From Symsagittifera roscoffensis (lineage: Eukaryota; Xenacoelomorpha; Acoela; Convolutidae), in contig NC_087065.1 of NCBI RefSeq assembly GCF_963678635.1, forward strand, positions 6,471,209-6,535,208: a stretch of 64,000 nt of DNA, read 5' to 3'. Positions within the stretch are counted from its first letter, which is position 1. The number at the start of each line of letters is the position of its first letter. The position numbers and the translations under genes were made by a program. Positions 1 through 11,753 of this stretch are shown here, piece by piece. Below the pieces are notes generated by a model, which searched no databases, was not told the DNA's origin, and saw nothing but the letters and a program-made list of their open reading frames with translations.

Positions 1-61
1 TGTTCTTCCTCCTCTCTAAGTAGAGTCTCTCTGGAGCTATTCATGGCCGCGTTCCGCCTCG

Positions 62-1453
62 CTATATCGAGCTCTTCGAATTTTGACTGAAGATTCCTTT
101 TTTTTTAGTCGCTCTTGAACTTTTAAAGCCGACATTTCTTTGCGGTTTCGCAGTCTTCCTCAGTAATTTTGTTGCGTCAAATTTGACAAGTTGGTCTCTT
201 TTTCTCGGACTAGGTTTCTTCATAGTGGATTGTCTTTTGATAGCTAAATCAGATTTACGTATTACTTTTCCGTTTTTTAAGGTAATTGTGTGGTCTGACT
301 CCCTTACAATTTCATCCTTGAGTTCTCTATAGAATGGTTCACTCTTCGATCTTTCTTGAACTTTTCTATAAATAGTGGTCTTACCCGGCGGGTTGTTCAG
401 CACTGAATCCTTTATGCCCAAGGCATCTCGTTTTTCTGCCCGTGAAAGTACTTTTACTGGGGAGCCAGCACTGGTTGGAACATATCTCACTGCGTTTGAG
501 ATATCGTCAGAGGATGATGAGTTTTCGTCTAGGTCTCCGTCTTCTACATCGTCAGGGGCGTCCCAGTCATGTCTTCGTTCTCGACTCATAAGTTTATGAC
601 ACTTATCTATGCATAACAAGGTTTTGTTCCAATCAAGGTTATTTGAGGAGGGTGACTTGGCCAAATTATGCCAGATGGTATTTGGGGATCTACCGAAGTG
701 TGCTTCAAAGGGAGAACAGTTTAGCGACTGTTGGGTTACCGTTCTTAGGCATTTTATTATCTTCAATAGTGCAGATTCTAACGATGGTTTTGGGCGTTCT
801 TGTGCCATAACCAGGAGCCTTTCCTTAATGGTTCTGATTAAACGCTCAACTAATCCGGTGGCTCTATGGTCACCCACTGGGCTAAATATAACTTTTATGT
901 TATGTTCATAGTAAAATGTTCTGACATCTTTAGAGATAAAACCAGATCCCTGGTCTGTTCTGATAGTTCTAGGTATCCCATGAAGAGCTATGTATTTACT
1001 AAGGAAGTTAATGTTGGATTTTGCCGATGTGCTGGGTGTTATTTGAGCAGATGGGAATTTTGAAAATCTATCCACGCATACCAATATGAATTTTTTTGTT
1101 CCCCATACTAGTGGTAACGGACCGGCGAAATCTAACTCCATTTCTTGGTTTGGTTCTTTGACCGTTGGGAGTTTTCCTAAGGTATTATGATTTGAAAGAG
1201 GTTTCAAGTTTTTACCTGCTTTAACGCACTCGATACAATTTTTGTTGTGGACTTGGATTTCACGAAAGATGTTTGGCCACCAGATGTAATGAGTTGCCAG
1301 ACTCTTCCTTGTAAACTGGCCTGGGTGAGCCTCGTGTAATCGGTAGAGCATTGTCCATCTTAAGCAGGCTGGAATAACTAATCGATTGTCTAAATAAAGA
1401 CATCCTCCGCTAACGTGTAGGTTATTTAAGTACGATTTATAGTAATTTCCCAA
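62..1453 (-). pseudogene. Integrase (gypsy element)
   Basis: This 463-codon frame encodes a nearly whole integrase. The N-terminal HHCC zinc-binding residues are His40, His43, Cys73 and Cys76. The catalytic triad is Asp108 (ELDFAGPL), Asp167 (RTDQGSGF) and Glu203 (GLVERLIRTIKERL), with 35 residues between the last two as in the retroviral D,D(35)E core. After about residue 290 the tail is acidic, then basic and Lys/Arg-rich, with no recognised chromodomain. The frame itself is intact, but it cannot be reached from gag without crossing several stops and frame changes. Confidence 0.92.
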
Positions 1454-1937
1454 TTGTAAAATGTCTTGTTTGCGGTCTTCCTCAATTGCTTTGATTATCT
1501 TTTTCAGTACAAGATCTAGTTTTGATTATAATGACATGAATTTTGAATCAAATATTTCTGGCCAAGAGAAAGGGAATATGTTAACTGTTTTCTTCTTAAT
1601 AGGTGATCTTTTTACGAGATTCTCTGACGGGTTACTGGTACTTGGTGTTAATGTATCCATATTCTTTTATAGAATAGTCTTGTTGTTCAGTAGGTTCTAA
1701 TTGTTCAGCCATATCTTTCATTTTTTTTAAAATTTGTCGAAAAATCATTGATTTTGCAGGCTGAGTCACACTCTTCTGTACGCGAGTGAGAATTTTGGCA
1801 CACTGAAATGTTAGAATAGTTAGCTATAGCTTGGAAAGTTTCAGCGGCGTTAGCGATTCGTTTCTCACGTTCTATTTCTCGACTGGTCATATGATCTGTC
1901 GACTGGCCAATCGTATTGCAGTAAGTGACGTCATGCG

Positions 1938-2426
1938 CTAGGAAATGTTGGGAGAATTATTTCTCATTTGCGACCACGAATTTCTCGGCATCAAATGATC
2001 AAAAACTAGGAGTGTACTTATATGATTTACCGATGCGATAACGAATTTTTTGTCGTCAAGAGAAACTGGTACGGGTTCACCCGATGGGTGTCGAGATAGA
2101 TAATCAACAAATCCCATATCTTTACCCGGTAAATGTTCGACTGTAAAGTCGAATGGCAGTAATTTGTCCGCCCAACGGGTGAGACGTGATTGGGCCGTTT
2201 TAGTATATTTTTCATCTCTCAATGCTCCTATTAAGGTTTTGTGGTCTGTTAAAGTTGAGAATTGTTTGCCCAATAGATAGTTTTTAAAATGATCTAATGC
2301 CCACACTAGCCCTAGCAATTCAAGTTCGTTGAGACTGTATTTTAACGCGGCTATGTTCAAAAATCTGCTTGCGAACGCTACCGTCTTCCAATTCCCTCGA
2401 TGGTCTTGTTCGATGGACGCGCTCAA
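1938..2426 (-). pseudogene. RNase H domain (gypsy element)
   Basis: A 162-codon frame in the same phase as the previous fragment. It contains the RNase H blocks NELELLGLVWALDHFKNYL (catalytic Glu) and FSTLTDHKTLIGAL (catalytic Asp), and ends in the DYLSRHPSGEPVP linker that follows RNase H in gypsy elements. The reading frame changes between here and the integrase piece; the 1705-1890 stretch is probably a remnant of the linker. Confidence 0.88.
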
Positions 2427-2435
2427 TCCTAAATG

Positions 2436-2789
2436 TTAGGCATCACATTTCACTCGGGTGTTCAGTTTTACATCGAAATGATGGTTCGTTACTGTGTTGC
2501 AAATTTCTTTCTCGATTTTTTCAAACGCTTCAGCGTGCACCGTGGACCATTTAAATGGTTTATTTTTTTGCATCAGTTCTCTAAACGGTGCTGATAAGGA
2601 CGCTAAGTTTGGTATAAACTTGTTGAACTGATTAATCGATCCCATTAGTGATCTTATATCTTTTATACACTTTGGTTCTTTCAGGTTTCTGATTGCGTCC
2701 GATTTGTGTATTAATGGTGTCGTCCCTTTTTCATCGATTTTAAATCCCAACCTTCTATGTTGTGAGTCAAGAATGTGCATTTTTCCCAT
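2436..2789 (-). pseudogene. RT thumb/connection segment (gypsy element)
   Basis: This 117-codon fragment has the thumb and connection blocks of Ty3/gypsy RT: LGFKIDEKGTTPLIHKSDAI, a LMGSINQFNKFIPNLA segment and PFRELMQKNKPFKW. It ends at KCDA, the start of the RNase H domain with its first catalytic Asp, where an in-frame stop at 2436-2438 cuts it. Confidence 0.88.
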
Positions 2790-2932
2790 TTTATGGCTAA
2801 TCCCTCGTCGTCTAACGTTTTTAAAACGTTAATAACTAGCTTTTTGTGTTCATCCTCGCTACCCACGGTGGCGATTAAGATGTCGTCGAGGTAACAATGG
2901 GTATTTGGTAATTTTTCCGTCAGACGGTCCAT
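2711..2932 (-). pseudogene. RT catalytic segment with YLDD (gypsy element)
   Basis: A 73-codon fragment contains HCYLDDILIATV, the catalytic YxDD box of reverse transcriptase, at residues 12-23. It is in phase with the preceding RT piece, separated only by the stop at 2939-2941. The frame is lost near position 2750; the following segment (KIDEKGTTPL) continues in another frame, so an indel lies there. Confidence 0.88.
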
Positions 2933-2938
2933 TATACG

Positions 2939-3637
2939 CTATAATTCATTAGTCATATCGCCTAGCCCATAAAATCCGGTTTTAAAACGGTAGGAGCCCG
3001 TTACTTCTCCCCCCACGATGTTAAAATTACATTGGTTACTTGCCTTTTTTGAGAGCGGTATTTGGCTGTATGCGTATTTTAGACCAATCAATGAGAACCA
3101 AATGTTTCTTTCGTCGTGACCGCTAATCGTTACTGCTGCGTTATCAATTAGTTCAAATAGGTTCGGCAATTTATATCTATTACGGAATATCTGTTTGTTC
3201 AATAGTTTCGAGTTTAGTGCCAACCTAATTGATCCGTCCCTTTTAGCTGTAATTACGATAGGGGAGATGAAACAATCTTCAGAGCATCTAGACAATTTTT
3301 CACTGTGCCCGTCTCTTAGGAGTTGGTCGATACATGATTTGACTTTAGGGAGAAGGTGGGTCGGAATGCGTTTTCCCTTTACCTGTTTCGGCTTTAATGG
3401 TTCATTAAAATAAGTATTAACTATAAAATTCTTTGATCTACTGGTTTTTTTTATGAGGTCTGAAAATTGTCTTGATATGTATGTTTTAAACTCACGTTGG
3501 TTTTGGTCTTGTTTTCTATCCGATGCAAATCTTATTTGATTAACGTCTATCCCGATGGGTGATGCTTTCTGAATTTTCCGAGACTCTGACCCGTTGGGTG
3601 GAGATTTCTGTAGTACTAATATTCCCAGATTCGGCAA
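2939..3637 (-). pseudogene. Reverse transcriptase, N-terminal half (gypsy element)
   Basis: This 232-codon frame covers the linker and the fingers/palm start of RT. Visible blocks include the proline/lysine segment before RT (PTHLLPKVKSCIDQLLRDG), the SPIVITAKRDGSIRLALNSK strand and the YAYSQIPL segment that carries the first palm motif. The usual Asp of that motif (D in L-D-L/A-Y) is not seen in GLKYAYSQIPL, which suggests decay. The frame stops at 2939-2941, just before the catalytic YLDD block, and the same phase continues beyond it. Confidence 0.88.
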
Positions 3638-3658
3638 TATATCGTTTCCGAGGAGATT

Positions 3659-4528
3659 TTATTCTGCTCCTTCGGTGATGAAAAGTTTCTGATCGCTAGG
3701 ATCCCAGCCCTTCGATCGAATTCTCACTCGAACTCTTCCAATAATGTTGATTGTGCTGCCGAAGCCTTGATACGCCTTCTTTATTATTTCATCCACAGGT
3801 TCTAACTTTAAAAATCTATCTCGTATCTTCAGTTCATGTAGTAGGTCTTTTTTCATGAATGAAACTGGGCTTGCTGAGTCAATCTGGATTTCAGTACAGT
3901 AAGGGTTGAAATTTCCCAAGGATACCTTCAACGTCTTATTTAATTCTAGTCCTTCGAGGTTAAATACAGTTCTCACTCCACGTTCTATCTTGTCTTCTAC
4001 TGCATTTATTTGGCTGTCCGTGTCTACCGCTAGAACTAGGAAGTCGTCCAAGTTGACTTCAAATCCGGGATTTTCTTGCGTGTTAGCCCGGGTATTTTCG
4101 TTTTCCTGGGGTACTTGATTTTGTTCAACAATGTTTGTTTGTGTCCTTGCTGAACTCCTGCAATGTTTAGCAAAGTGACCTTTACGTCCGCACGTATTGC
4201 AATTTCTTTCTCTGGCCGGGTATGTAGTTAAGTGTCCTTTTTTGAACTGCTGGCCACAGTTGCGGCACTTGTTGTTTTCGACAATGTTTAGGGTTGGTTC
4301 ATTCTTTACGTATTGAGGTCTCTGTACCGCATTGTAGGTTGGGAATTTTAGGTAATGTTGATGGATTTTAGTTCCTTTCTCGTGAACTAATACATAAGAT
4401 AGTACATTTTCTGGGGTCAAGTATTCTATACATAGTTTCTTTTGAATCTGGACGTTTCGCATATTTGTGATGAAAATGTCTCTGACTAATTCTGACTCGA
4501 GTTCCCTCAGTTTGCAGTTTTTTGCCAA
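3659..4528 (-). pseudogene. Gag C-terminus, zinc knuckles and aspartic protease of gypsy element
   Basis: This 289-codon segment holds the nucleocapsid and protease regions. A complete CCHC knuckle (CNTCGRKGHFAKHC) is preceded by a second, imperfect one whose last expected cysteine is a tyrosine (CRNCGQQFKKGHLTTY). Further on, the segment IQIDSASPVSFM has the position and look of a retropepsin active site, with DSA in place of the usual DTG/DSG. The frame ends in a stop at 3659-3661. The next fragment resumes in the same phase 21 bases later, so this stop looks like a nonsense mutation rather than a natural end. Confidence 0.85.
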
Positions 4529-4748
4529 TTCGGAAAGTGTTTCGTAGAATTTCCCTAAAGACTCATGTTCTTTCTGTTTTCGGCCAAAAAATTTAAATCT
4601 TTCGTATTTAGATTTGCAGTGACCGTAAAGGTAGTTTTGAGTAATTCCCAGAATTCGGCAAAATTAATGTCCAAAATTCTTTTACCAGGATTTTTATGTG
4701 AGAAGCATTTCTGTCCTTCTTTTCCGAGTGCTAGGTATAACTGTGATT

Positions 4749-5096
4749 TTAACTTCTTGTCAATATCTCCGATTTGAAGTCCGTTGAATTTTGCGTTGTC
4801 TTCTGTCTTCTCCTTCTCAATTCTTCGTTGTAGTTTTGTATAGCTATTCGGTGATGTTCTTCTTTTTCGGCCCGACGGGCTTGATCAACGGACGGGTCCG
4901 GTGGTTCTGAAATGGGGTAAACTAGCTCAGTTCTTACCGGTGGGTTGATTACATCTTCGATGTCTACGGAATCCTTCGCGATAATTGTTAGTTGAAACTT
5001 TTCTGACCACCTTTCCCAATCGTGTTGGCTTTCATTCGATGAGTTGTTCCAAAAAAACTCTAGTTCTCGTAGGTTCGACTCGTTTGACTGCGCCAT
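4749..5096 (-). pseudogene. Gag N-terminal fragment of gypsy element
   Basis: This 115-codon open frame begins with ATG directly downstream of the presumed element leader. It is charged and helical-looking, with a tryptophan pair typical of an early Gag region and an Arg-rich stretch (RRRR) before the break. The continuing Gag frame at 4528 is offset by one base, so a frameshift or indel separates the two parts. The assignment rests mainly on position, upstream of the zinc-knuckle segment and in the same orientation; no catalytic motif is expected here. Confidence 0.7.
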
Positions 5097-6410
5097 GTTA
5101 AAAAATTAGGATAAAACGTTGGGTTGAATAAGACTGTATAACTTAAACTATGACTAGTTTAAGACGAGGTTGTTTAAGATTCCTACAAGGTGGTTTTAGG
5201 CTTTTATCTAAGACTTAATAAAAGACTGTGGCATCTAACTAAGGTAAAAGATGTTTAAAAGGTTGAATTGGTTTCAGATGATTTGTTGCATATCGAAATT
5301 GATAGTGAACAAACTCCAAATCTACCAAAAGCCGTTGCGCTTTTGGCAGGTGTTTTTTAAATTGGTATGGTAAAAGGTCACAACTAAGTATAACTCAAAG
5401 GTTAAACGGTCAACATTGAATAACTCATTTTACAGATAGATCCACATTTTCTATACTAATCGTTTTAATCCACATTTTCTAAATTAATCGTTTTATTACA
5501 GATTTTACAGATTTTCTTGTCTTAATCGAATCTTAATGGACATTATTAATCTGGATGGTAATATTTTTACCAAGTTTGCCTCCCATTTGGGCTTTCGTGG
5601 TGAGGACTAACCCTCAAAAGAAATTATATGAAAATTTTGATGCAGTTTTCTTGAAGCGATTTTAACTGTTCCTAACTGAGTTCTTAAATTATTGTTGACT
5701 TGCTTCAGAAAATTGTGCAAAAAATATTTGAACCTAAAAGCTACATTTGAGCAAGGTTTCCTCATTTACTTTTCATCACCACGCAAACCTTTTGGTCGTA
5801 AAAATTAGAAAGATCTCCTGAAATTTTTTTGCGGTAAGCAGCCCTTCTCAATTGACTGAAGATTAATGTAAAACCGACCAATTTTTTGTTGAGCAAAAAG
5901 CTTAGCTTGAATTTAACAGCAAAACAAAGCAATCGTTAAATTAACTTATAAATTGTAAAAAGTTACAATATTGATCGTTTAACAACTCCAAAAAGTTTTA
6001 TTCAAATAGAATTTGGTAAGATTCAGATCTGCTTTGATAACTACCAAAATCCATCCAAATCGGCCTAAAATGTTTTTAGGCACTAAAATGGATCTAAAGT
6101 TTTCCAAAATTTTTCAAAATAAAGCCTCTTGCTTAAGTCGGCAAAATGATTATGTTGAATCAATTCAAATAGATCAACAATCAATTTTAAGTCGGTTTTA
6201 TTTGAGTCAAGAGCGGGAAATCAAATTCTCATAGAAAACTCGTGGAGCATCGAGTTGGCATCATCAAAAGCGTTTTCAGTGGTGATTCGAGTTTAAAGGA
6301 AGCGTTTCAAAAAAAAATTTTCATTGTGTTTCAGAAAGCTTGCTGCCATATTTTACTTAACAATATCTTATAATTGAAGCATTTGAAATTGTTGCTCCGT
6401 ATCCCCCCTA
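5097..6410. other. AT-rich stretch between the gypsy and BEL elements
   Basis: No supported gene. The part next to 5096 should hold the gypsy leader and 5' LTR, but the partner LTR is outside the window and I could not delimit it. The rest is AT-rich DNA ending at the BEL LTR. Confidence 0.5.
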
Positions 6411-6828
6411 TGCTCGCTAATCTCCAAAACTGATCCAAATTTGTTAAATTAAAAAGAGATACTTTTCAGGCAAATAGATAAATTTCGGCATTCTCTATCG
6501 ATCAAAAACATCATTTTTATAACATCATAACTTTTTATCATCTGTTGGTTTTTGGTACAAATTGGCGCAAGCTAGCCACAAGAACCGGTTGGTAATGTCC
6601 TTGAGACAAAATGCTCTTTTTGGCGGTCAGTCTTAATCAAGGCTGAACCGAATTAGAACCAAAAAACAGTTAAAATAGGATGTAACCCCCGTTTTTAGTA
6701 TATTAATACATGGGCAGGTGGAGGACTCGAACCTACGTCGACTGTGATGTAACGTTACTTTGTCTTAGTCCGCTTGGCCAGCTGTGCTCATTTTATATGC
6801 ATCTATACTCTTGTTTTGCATTGCAACA
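6411..6828 (-). repeat. 3' LTR of BEL element
   Basis: This 418-bp LTR starts TGTTGCAATGC and ends AGCGAGCA when read on the minus strand, so it has TG...CA ends. It is preceded on the minus strand by a G-rich polypurine tract. It carries a tRNA-like segment with A-box and B-box-like motifs, also present in the other LTR. Confidence 0.92.
6712..6788 (-). other. tRNA-like segment inside 3' LTR
   Basis: On the minus strand an A-box-like TGGCCAAGCGG (6770-6780) is followed by a B-box-like GGTTCGAGTCC (6723-6733) at tRNA spacing. The outer arms do not pair into a clear acceptor stem, so this is not called as a functional tRNA gene. Confidence 0.6.
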
Positions 6829-8151
6829 TCCTCCCCCCCCCCCTGAAGAAGGAAGAACCGGAGCGAGCTTAACGGTCGGCCGCGTGACTTCACGGGTTGC
6901 GGTCCTGACAAGGGCGGATCGGGCGCAACCGTCCTGTCCGTAGTTTAGCTTGACGATTCGGGCGAGAGGGCAGTACGCACGCGGACTATCGGGCTCAATC
7001 ACCCACACGAGATCGCCTGTTTTAAGAGTGAAGTCAGAATGAGTGTGCCACTTGACACGCTTATTCAGCGAGGGAATATATTCTCGAAGCCAACGAGACC
7101 AAATCGCGTTAGCATATGACTGCTCTCGCACGTAAATTTTCTTGTGATCGAAGTGCTCCCCGGGTAAAAGCGAAGGAAAGCTTGTGGCATGTTGTCCAAG
7201 CAAAAAATGGTTTGGGGTTAACGCTTCTAACTCACGTGAATCGGTACTAACGGGAGTGATTGGCCTCGAATTCAAATCCTGCTCAACTAAGCAGAGTGTT
7301 GTTCCTAACACCTCTTCAGTGACTCGCCTACTGCCTAGGATATTGTACAGCACGCGCTTCACGCTTCGGACGAGGCGTTCCCAGGAGCCGCCATGATGGG
7401 GTGCGCCTGGCGGGTTAAATTTCCAAGTAACACCTTTGTGTGCGAAAATGGTCGGAGCCATGCCATTCCAGCTCTTGATGCAGGCAAGTAATTCCTTTTC
7501 CGCACCAACGAAGTTCGTGCCGTTATCCAACCAGATTGTGCTTGGCGTACCACGACGCGCAATAAACCGTTCAATGCCCATGACACAAGAACTGGTGTCC
7601 AGAGATGGTACAATCTCAAGGTGTACAGACCTGGTGGTGAGGCACGTAAAAAGAAATCCCCATCTTTTTTCAGTGCTTCTGCGAACCGGAACGTAAAGCG
7701 GTCCAACGTAATCCACACCCGTATGATTGAAGGGTGGTTGCTTATATCCGAGACGTTCGACAGGTAAATCGGACATAATAGGCTGGATGGTACTTGCTTT
7801 GCGTTTACGGCATGTTACACATTGATTTTCGATAGACCGAAGTAGTCGACGCAACCCAAGTGTTGCATATTTCATATTTAAAACGGAGCGCATGTAACCT
7901 AAACCTTGATGAAAATGCTTGTGGTGGAGGCTGCGGGCCAACAAACGAACTAGGGTATGTCGGGCGTCGAGTATTATTGGATGCTTAGTATCAAACTCGG
8001 TATTAACTAAGCGCACAATCCGTCCGGTGGAAGGAATGATACCAGCGGGACCGATAAATGGCGAGTATGTGGCAATTTTACTACTATTCTTAGTAGATTT
8101 GCCAGCGGTGAGTGTTTTTAACTCAACCGGGGAAGGATTCCATCTGAGCAA
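6793..8151 (-). pseudogene. BEL/Pao integrase (frameshifted from pol)
   Basis: This 452-codon frame carries the C-terminal part of BEL pol. A zinc-binding region with His residues around 76-81 and Cys111/Cys114 (CVTCRKRK) precedes the catalytic core, with Asp147 (HTGVDYVGPL), Asp209 (IWLDNGTNFVG) and Glu258 (GGSWERLVRSVKR). The C-terminal strand region (GDLVWV, followed by ARIVKLNYG) ends close to the LTR. It overlaps the upstream pol frame by 29 bases in a different phase. BEL elements usually encode pol as one frame, so this is read as a frameshift mutation near 8140. The overlap could alternatively allow programmed slippage, but I see no obvious slippery site. Confidence 0.9.
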
Positions 8152-11047
8152 GATGAATCAATTTGCTTTCTGCAATATCAAGTTCAATGGGGTCGGTGAT
8201 TCGTAAGTCCTTACCACGAAAATGCTTATGTGAAGGCAACATCCTCAACATAAAAGCGACTACTCGTTTAAATCTTGTAAAGGAACTGAACCTTTCCCAA
8301 TTGAACCCGTGTTCGGGATGTTTGATGGATGTGACATCAGTGACGAAGGAAGATGATGTCTCCAAGCACTTATCAACATCACAAGAAGGACCCTTCAAAC
8401 GAATTTTATTGATTACACGTGCGTCCGGTATAAACGGCCAATCACTAGTCCTGAGGATGCTCGGACCAATAACCCAGCTGCTATCTTTGAGGGCTTCCGA
8501 AGAAATCCCCCGCGTACCGGTATCAGCTGGATTATCGCCGCTCAGAACATGGTGCCACTCATCAATAGTGGTCGATTCGAGGATTTCGCCGACACGATTA
8601 GCGACGAATACAGGTAAATTTTCAGTGGAGTTGAGCCACTGCAAAACTGTTGTACTATCTGTCCACATGTAGACATGATTAATTGAGACGCTAAGGGCGG
8701 TCAGTATATCAGCTTTTAGTCGTGTGGCGAGCAGAGCAGCTGGAAGCTCTAGCTTCGGTATAGATAGCGCTTTCATGGGCGCAACGCGAGCTTTACCAAA
8801 GATGAAGGATATTTGAGTTTTATGCAAGCTCGCGAGTCGCGCACGCAAAAATCCAACAGCACAGAAAACGTCCTGCGAGCTATCACCGAACATGTGGAGC
8901 TCAATTTGATCAACAGGTTCTGTGAAGTAACAACGGGGAATAGTCAATTGCCCTAAGAGAGGGAGACCGGAGTGCCACTCGAGAAACTTATCTCTTATGT
9001 CTTCTGGCAATTCGTCGTCCCAACTTTGACCACTGATTTTCCAAATATCTTTCACTAAAAGACGGGCCCTAATTGTATATGGAGCTACTAACCCAACAGC
9101 GTCAAACACAGAAGAGACGAAACTCAAGACGGTTCGTTGAGTTATTGTTTTATCGACAGGACGATCCACGCCTCTGCTAACAACCAATGCGTCTTTCACA
9201 TGGTCCCACCTATGACCTAAGACGTGTGATGATTGTTCGGCACCGTTATATATTTGCTTGATGGGTGAAGACGAGTTTTCGGATTCCTCGGGGTTCATTG
9301 CTGAAGTGATTTCATCAGCATTACTGACAAATTTAGTCAAATTAAATCCTCCCAATTCTAGTGATGAAATCAAATCGCGGCTAATTTTAATTGCTTGGGT
9401 AACGTTCTCTAATGAATCCAAGTAATCGTCCATATAAAATTTTTCATTTACGACTGAGGCGGCCTCAGGGTATGTGGACATATTATCAGTTGCTGTTTTT
9501 CGCAATGCGAAATTGGCGCATGTAGGCGAATCCCGTGCGCCGAATATATGGCGAGTGTACTGATGAACTACCACATCAGAAGTGGTATTCTCCCACCACA
9601 AAAAACGGAGCGAAATTTGATCGCGGGCAAGGACTCCTTCCAGGAGGAACATACCCTCTATATCCGTGGAGACGGCGTACTTGTGTTGACGGAATCGCAA
9701 AAGTACAAAAATTAAATTTTGGAGCAGGTCCGGACCCACCAATAAGGACTTATTTAAGGATGTTCCGTGAAATTTAGAAGCCCCATTAAGGACTCGGCGC
9801 ACCTTACCCGGCTTATTCGGATTTACGACGGGATCGTGCGGAAGATACCACTCGCGATCGGAACGCTTACGTGGATCATGCGGTTCGACGGTAACGACAT
9901 AGCCTTTCCTAATGACTTCTCTAATTGTTTCTGCGTATCTTTCGCGCAGCTCAGGGTCTTTACTTAACCTTCTCTCCAATGTTTTAAATTGGGCGAATGA
10001 CGAGTAATAATTGTTTGGTAGACTGACATTACTATCAATCCAAAGCATAGGCACATTGTATCTTTCGCCATTGTGAACGGTTTCAGAATTTAGGATGGAT
10101 AAAGCATGTTTATCAGCGGCGGAACGGGCATCGACTTGTTTGAAAGCACCATACGATTCCAACTCGTACCAGGATTTTATCTGGTCGGTCAGAGAAGAAT
10201 CTTCAACAACACTCTTGAAACACGAAGAAGTAGAAATAACGGACGGCGGCAACGGACCACTTATGATCCAACCTATCGGTAAGCGAACGGAACACGGTGG
10301 GTTTTTATCATCTCCCAAGATGAACTCAATGGGTCTAACGGCGTGGTAGTAGTCTTGTCCGATAATAACTTCAACGTCCTCATAAATATATTGAGTGGGC
10401 TTAATAGGTGCTAATTGTGGATATTTATTCTGCAAATCAGCAATATTGATTAATTCGGAACCAATCCGAATATTGTCTTTAACATATGCGCAGAGAGAAA
10501 ATACGAAATCACTATTATTCGGCTCGGAGGAAACTGTAAACTTGACCCTCTGAGTCTCGACAACGGTGGTTGAATTGAAACCACTAATTGACAAGTTAAC
10601 GGGCTCCCCTACTAAGCCGAGACGGTTTACGAGTAACGAAGACACCCAGGAGTGAGTCAATGCACTATCACAAAGAACCAACGTCAAGAGACTGGTTACA
10701 TCCGAGGATACACCAAGTGTTGCAATTGGCAACAACCCTTTAGAAGATTCAATGTCATGTACATCACTAACAGCGGCATGGGTGGAAGTGTTTGTATTCT
10801 CCTTGGATTTGTTTGTTCCAGCCTTATTCGAGACATATGAATTTTCCTTCCGAGGAAATATTCTTTCGGCTCCATGAAGCAAGACATTATGTGTGCTATC
10901 ACACTCTGGCTTTGGGCACTTTTTCGCTCTAGAACATTGCCGGAAACTATGATTGCCATTGAGGCAAGCGAAGCAAAGTTTCTGTTCAGCTACGTGTTTT
11001 GCTCGCTGAGTAGCATTCTTTTCCTTAAAAACGGCACAATTCCACAA
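8123..11047 (-). pseudogene. BEL/Pao pol: zinc knuckle, protease, RT, RNase H
   Basis: A 974-codon frame. A CCHC knuckle lies at residues 25-38 (CFACLNGNHSFRQC), with a second Cys/His cluster after it. The protease block VLCDSALTHSWVS has its Asp at residue 127 and DSA in place of DSG. RT spans roughly residues 400-640: RRVLNGASKFHG, STDIEGMF and the catalytic FYMDDYLDS (YMDD 538-541). RNase H blocks follow: LHMFGDSSQDVF and MWTDSTTVLQWLNS. It stops after LAQMESFPG, where the integrase continues in another frame. The first Gag-side residues of the open stretch are likewise out of phase with the preceding Gag piece. Confidence 0.92.
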
Positions 11048-11223
11048 TGCATGACTACCCTCACACAGAACGCACGGCGGAAACTTAGACTTATCCTAGC
11101 CTTACTAGTTACATGGCTATTGGCTGCAAAAACTCTGGTTGTTTTTGGTTTAACTGGTTCCTCGTTTTTTGCCTTAGAGTTGAGTAAACGTAATCTTTCA
11201 TGCCCCTCGGCCTTTTCTTTCAA
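10990..11223 (-). pseudogene. BEL Gag fragment before the zinc knuckle
   Basis: A 77-codon piece in phase with the preceding Gag fragment, separated from it by an in-frame stop at 11257-11259. Its first half is Lys/Glu-rich and fits the end of the Gag helical region. The true continuation into the zinc knuckle is in the frame of the next ORF, so an indel lies near 11100; the later residues here are therefore out-of-frame. Confidence 0.6.
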
Positions 11224-11256
11224 CCAGTTGTTAAAGTCTAAGAGTGTTCGTCGCTG

Positions 11257-11739
11257 TCAATTATGTCTAACAGTATGCATTGACCAAGCCTCCTTGAGGT
11301 TAGGCGGAAGTTTACTAACAGCTTGGTTTAACAGGTTAACACTCTTTAGATCATCGTTGAAAGACAATGATTTGAAAACTGCTACGAGGCCAGATATGGC
11401 AGAGGAGAAACTAATGACATTTTCCGAATTGTGCATCTTAAGTGGAGGAAAAGTATTCAGCTTATCAAGATGCCTTTCAACAATGGCATGTGGTTGCCCA
11501 AACTTCCGTTGCAAGGTGGCCAGTGCATCCTTGTACATAACGCCACTATAACTAAACTCCGCAATTGCGGTTTTTGCTTTAACTGTGACGAGCGTTTTTA
11601 AGTATGTGAGTTTCGTATCATCGGTGAGAACAGCGGAATCAACGGTGGACTTAAACTGACCAAACCATTCGTGCCAGTTTAACGGGTTGCCGTCAAACTG
11701 GGCTAACTTCCATTCAGAAAGATGATATGATAATTGCGG
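11257..11739 (-). pseudogene. BEL Gag core (DUF1759-type)
   Basis: An open minus-strand frame runs from 11739 (after a TAG at 11742-11740) to the stop at 11257. Its first ATG is only at 11538. Near the start is FDGNPLNWHEWFGQF, followed by TKLTYLKTLV and YKDALATLQRKFGQP, the recognisable core of BEL/Pao Gag (DUF1759 family). The missing in-frame ATG upstream shows that this is an internal fragment cut off from the N-terminal Gag by a frame change near 11750. Confidence 0.85.
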
Positions 11740-11753
11740 CTATGCATCAATAA

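Larger units (their letters stand above)
1..5096 (-). mobile_element. Decayed Ty3/gypsy retrotransposon, truncated by window edge
   Basis: Minus-strand gag, protease, RT, RNase H and integrase fragments occur in the order expected of a Ty3/gypsy element (integrase last). The 5' end of gag is at 5096 and the 3' end, with its LTR, lies beyond position 1. The frame is interrupted by in-frame stops at 3659-3661, 2939-2941 and 2436-2438. Frame changes fall between 4749 and 4528, near 2750, and between 1938 and 1453. The element therefore cannot express a complete polyprotein. I found no LTR pair because only one side is in the window. Confidence 0.93.

Noticed and set aside
6712..6788. A functional tRNA gene in the LTR
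   Set aside because: A-box and B-box are present, but an acceptor stem and a clear anticodon arm could not be formed, and the segment is repeated in both LTRs.
8123..8151. Programmed frameshift between BEL RT/RNase H and integrase
   Set aside because: No slippery sequence or stem was evident, and gag and pol carry other mutations; a frameshift mutation is simpler.
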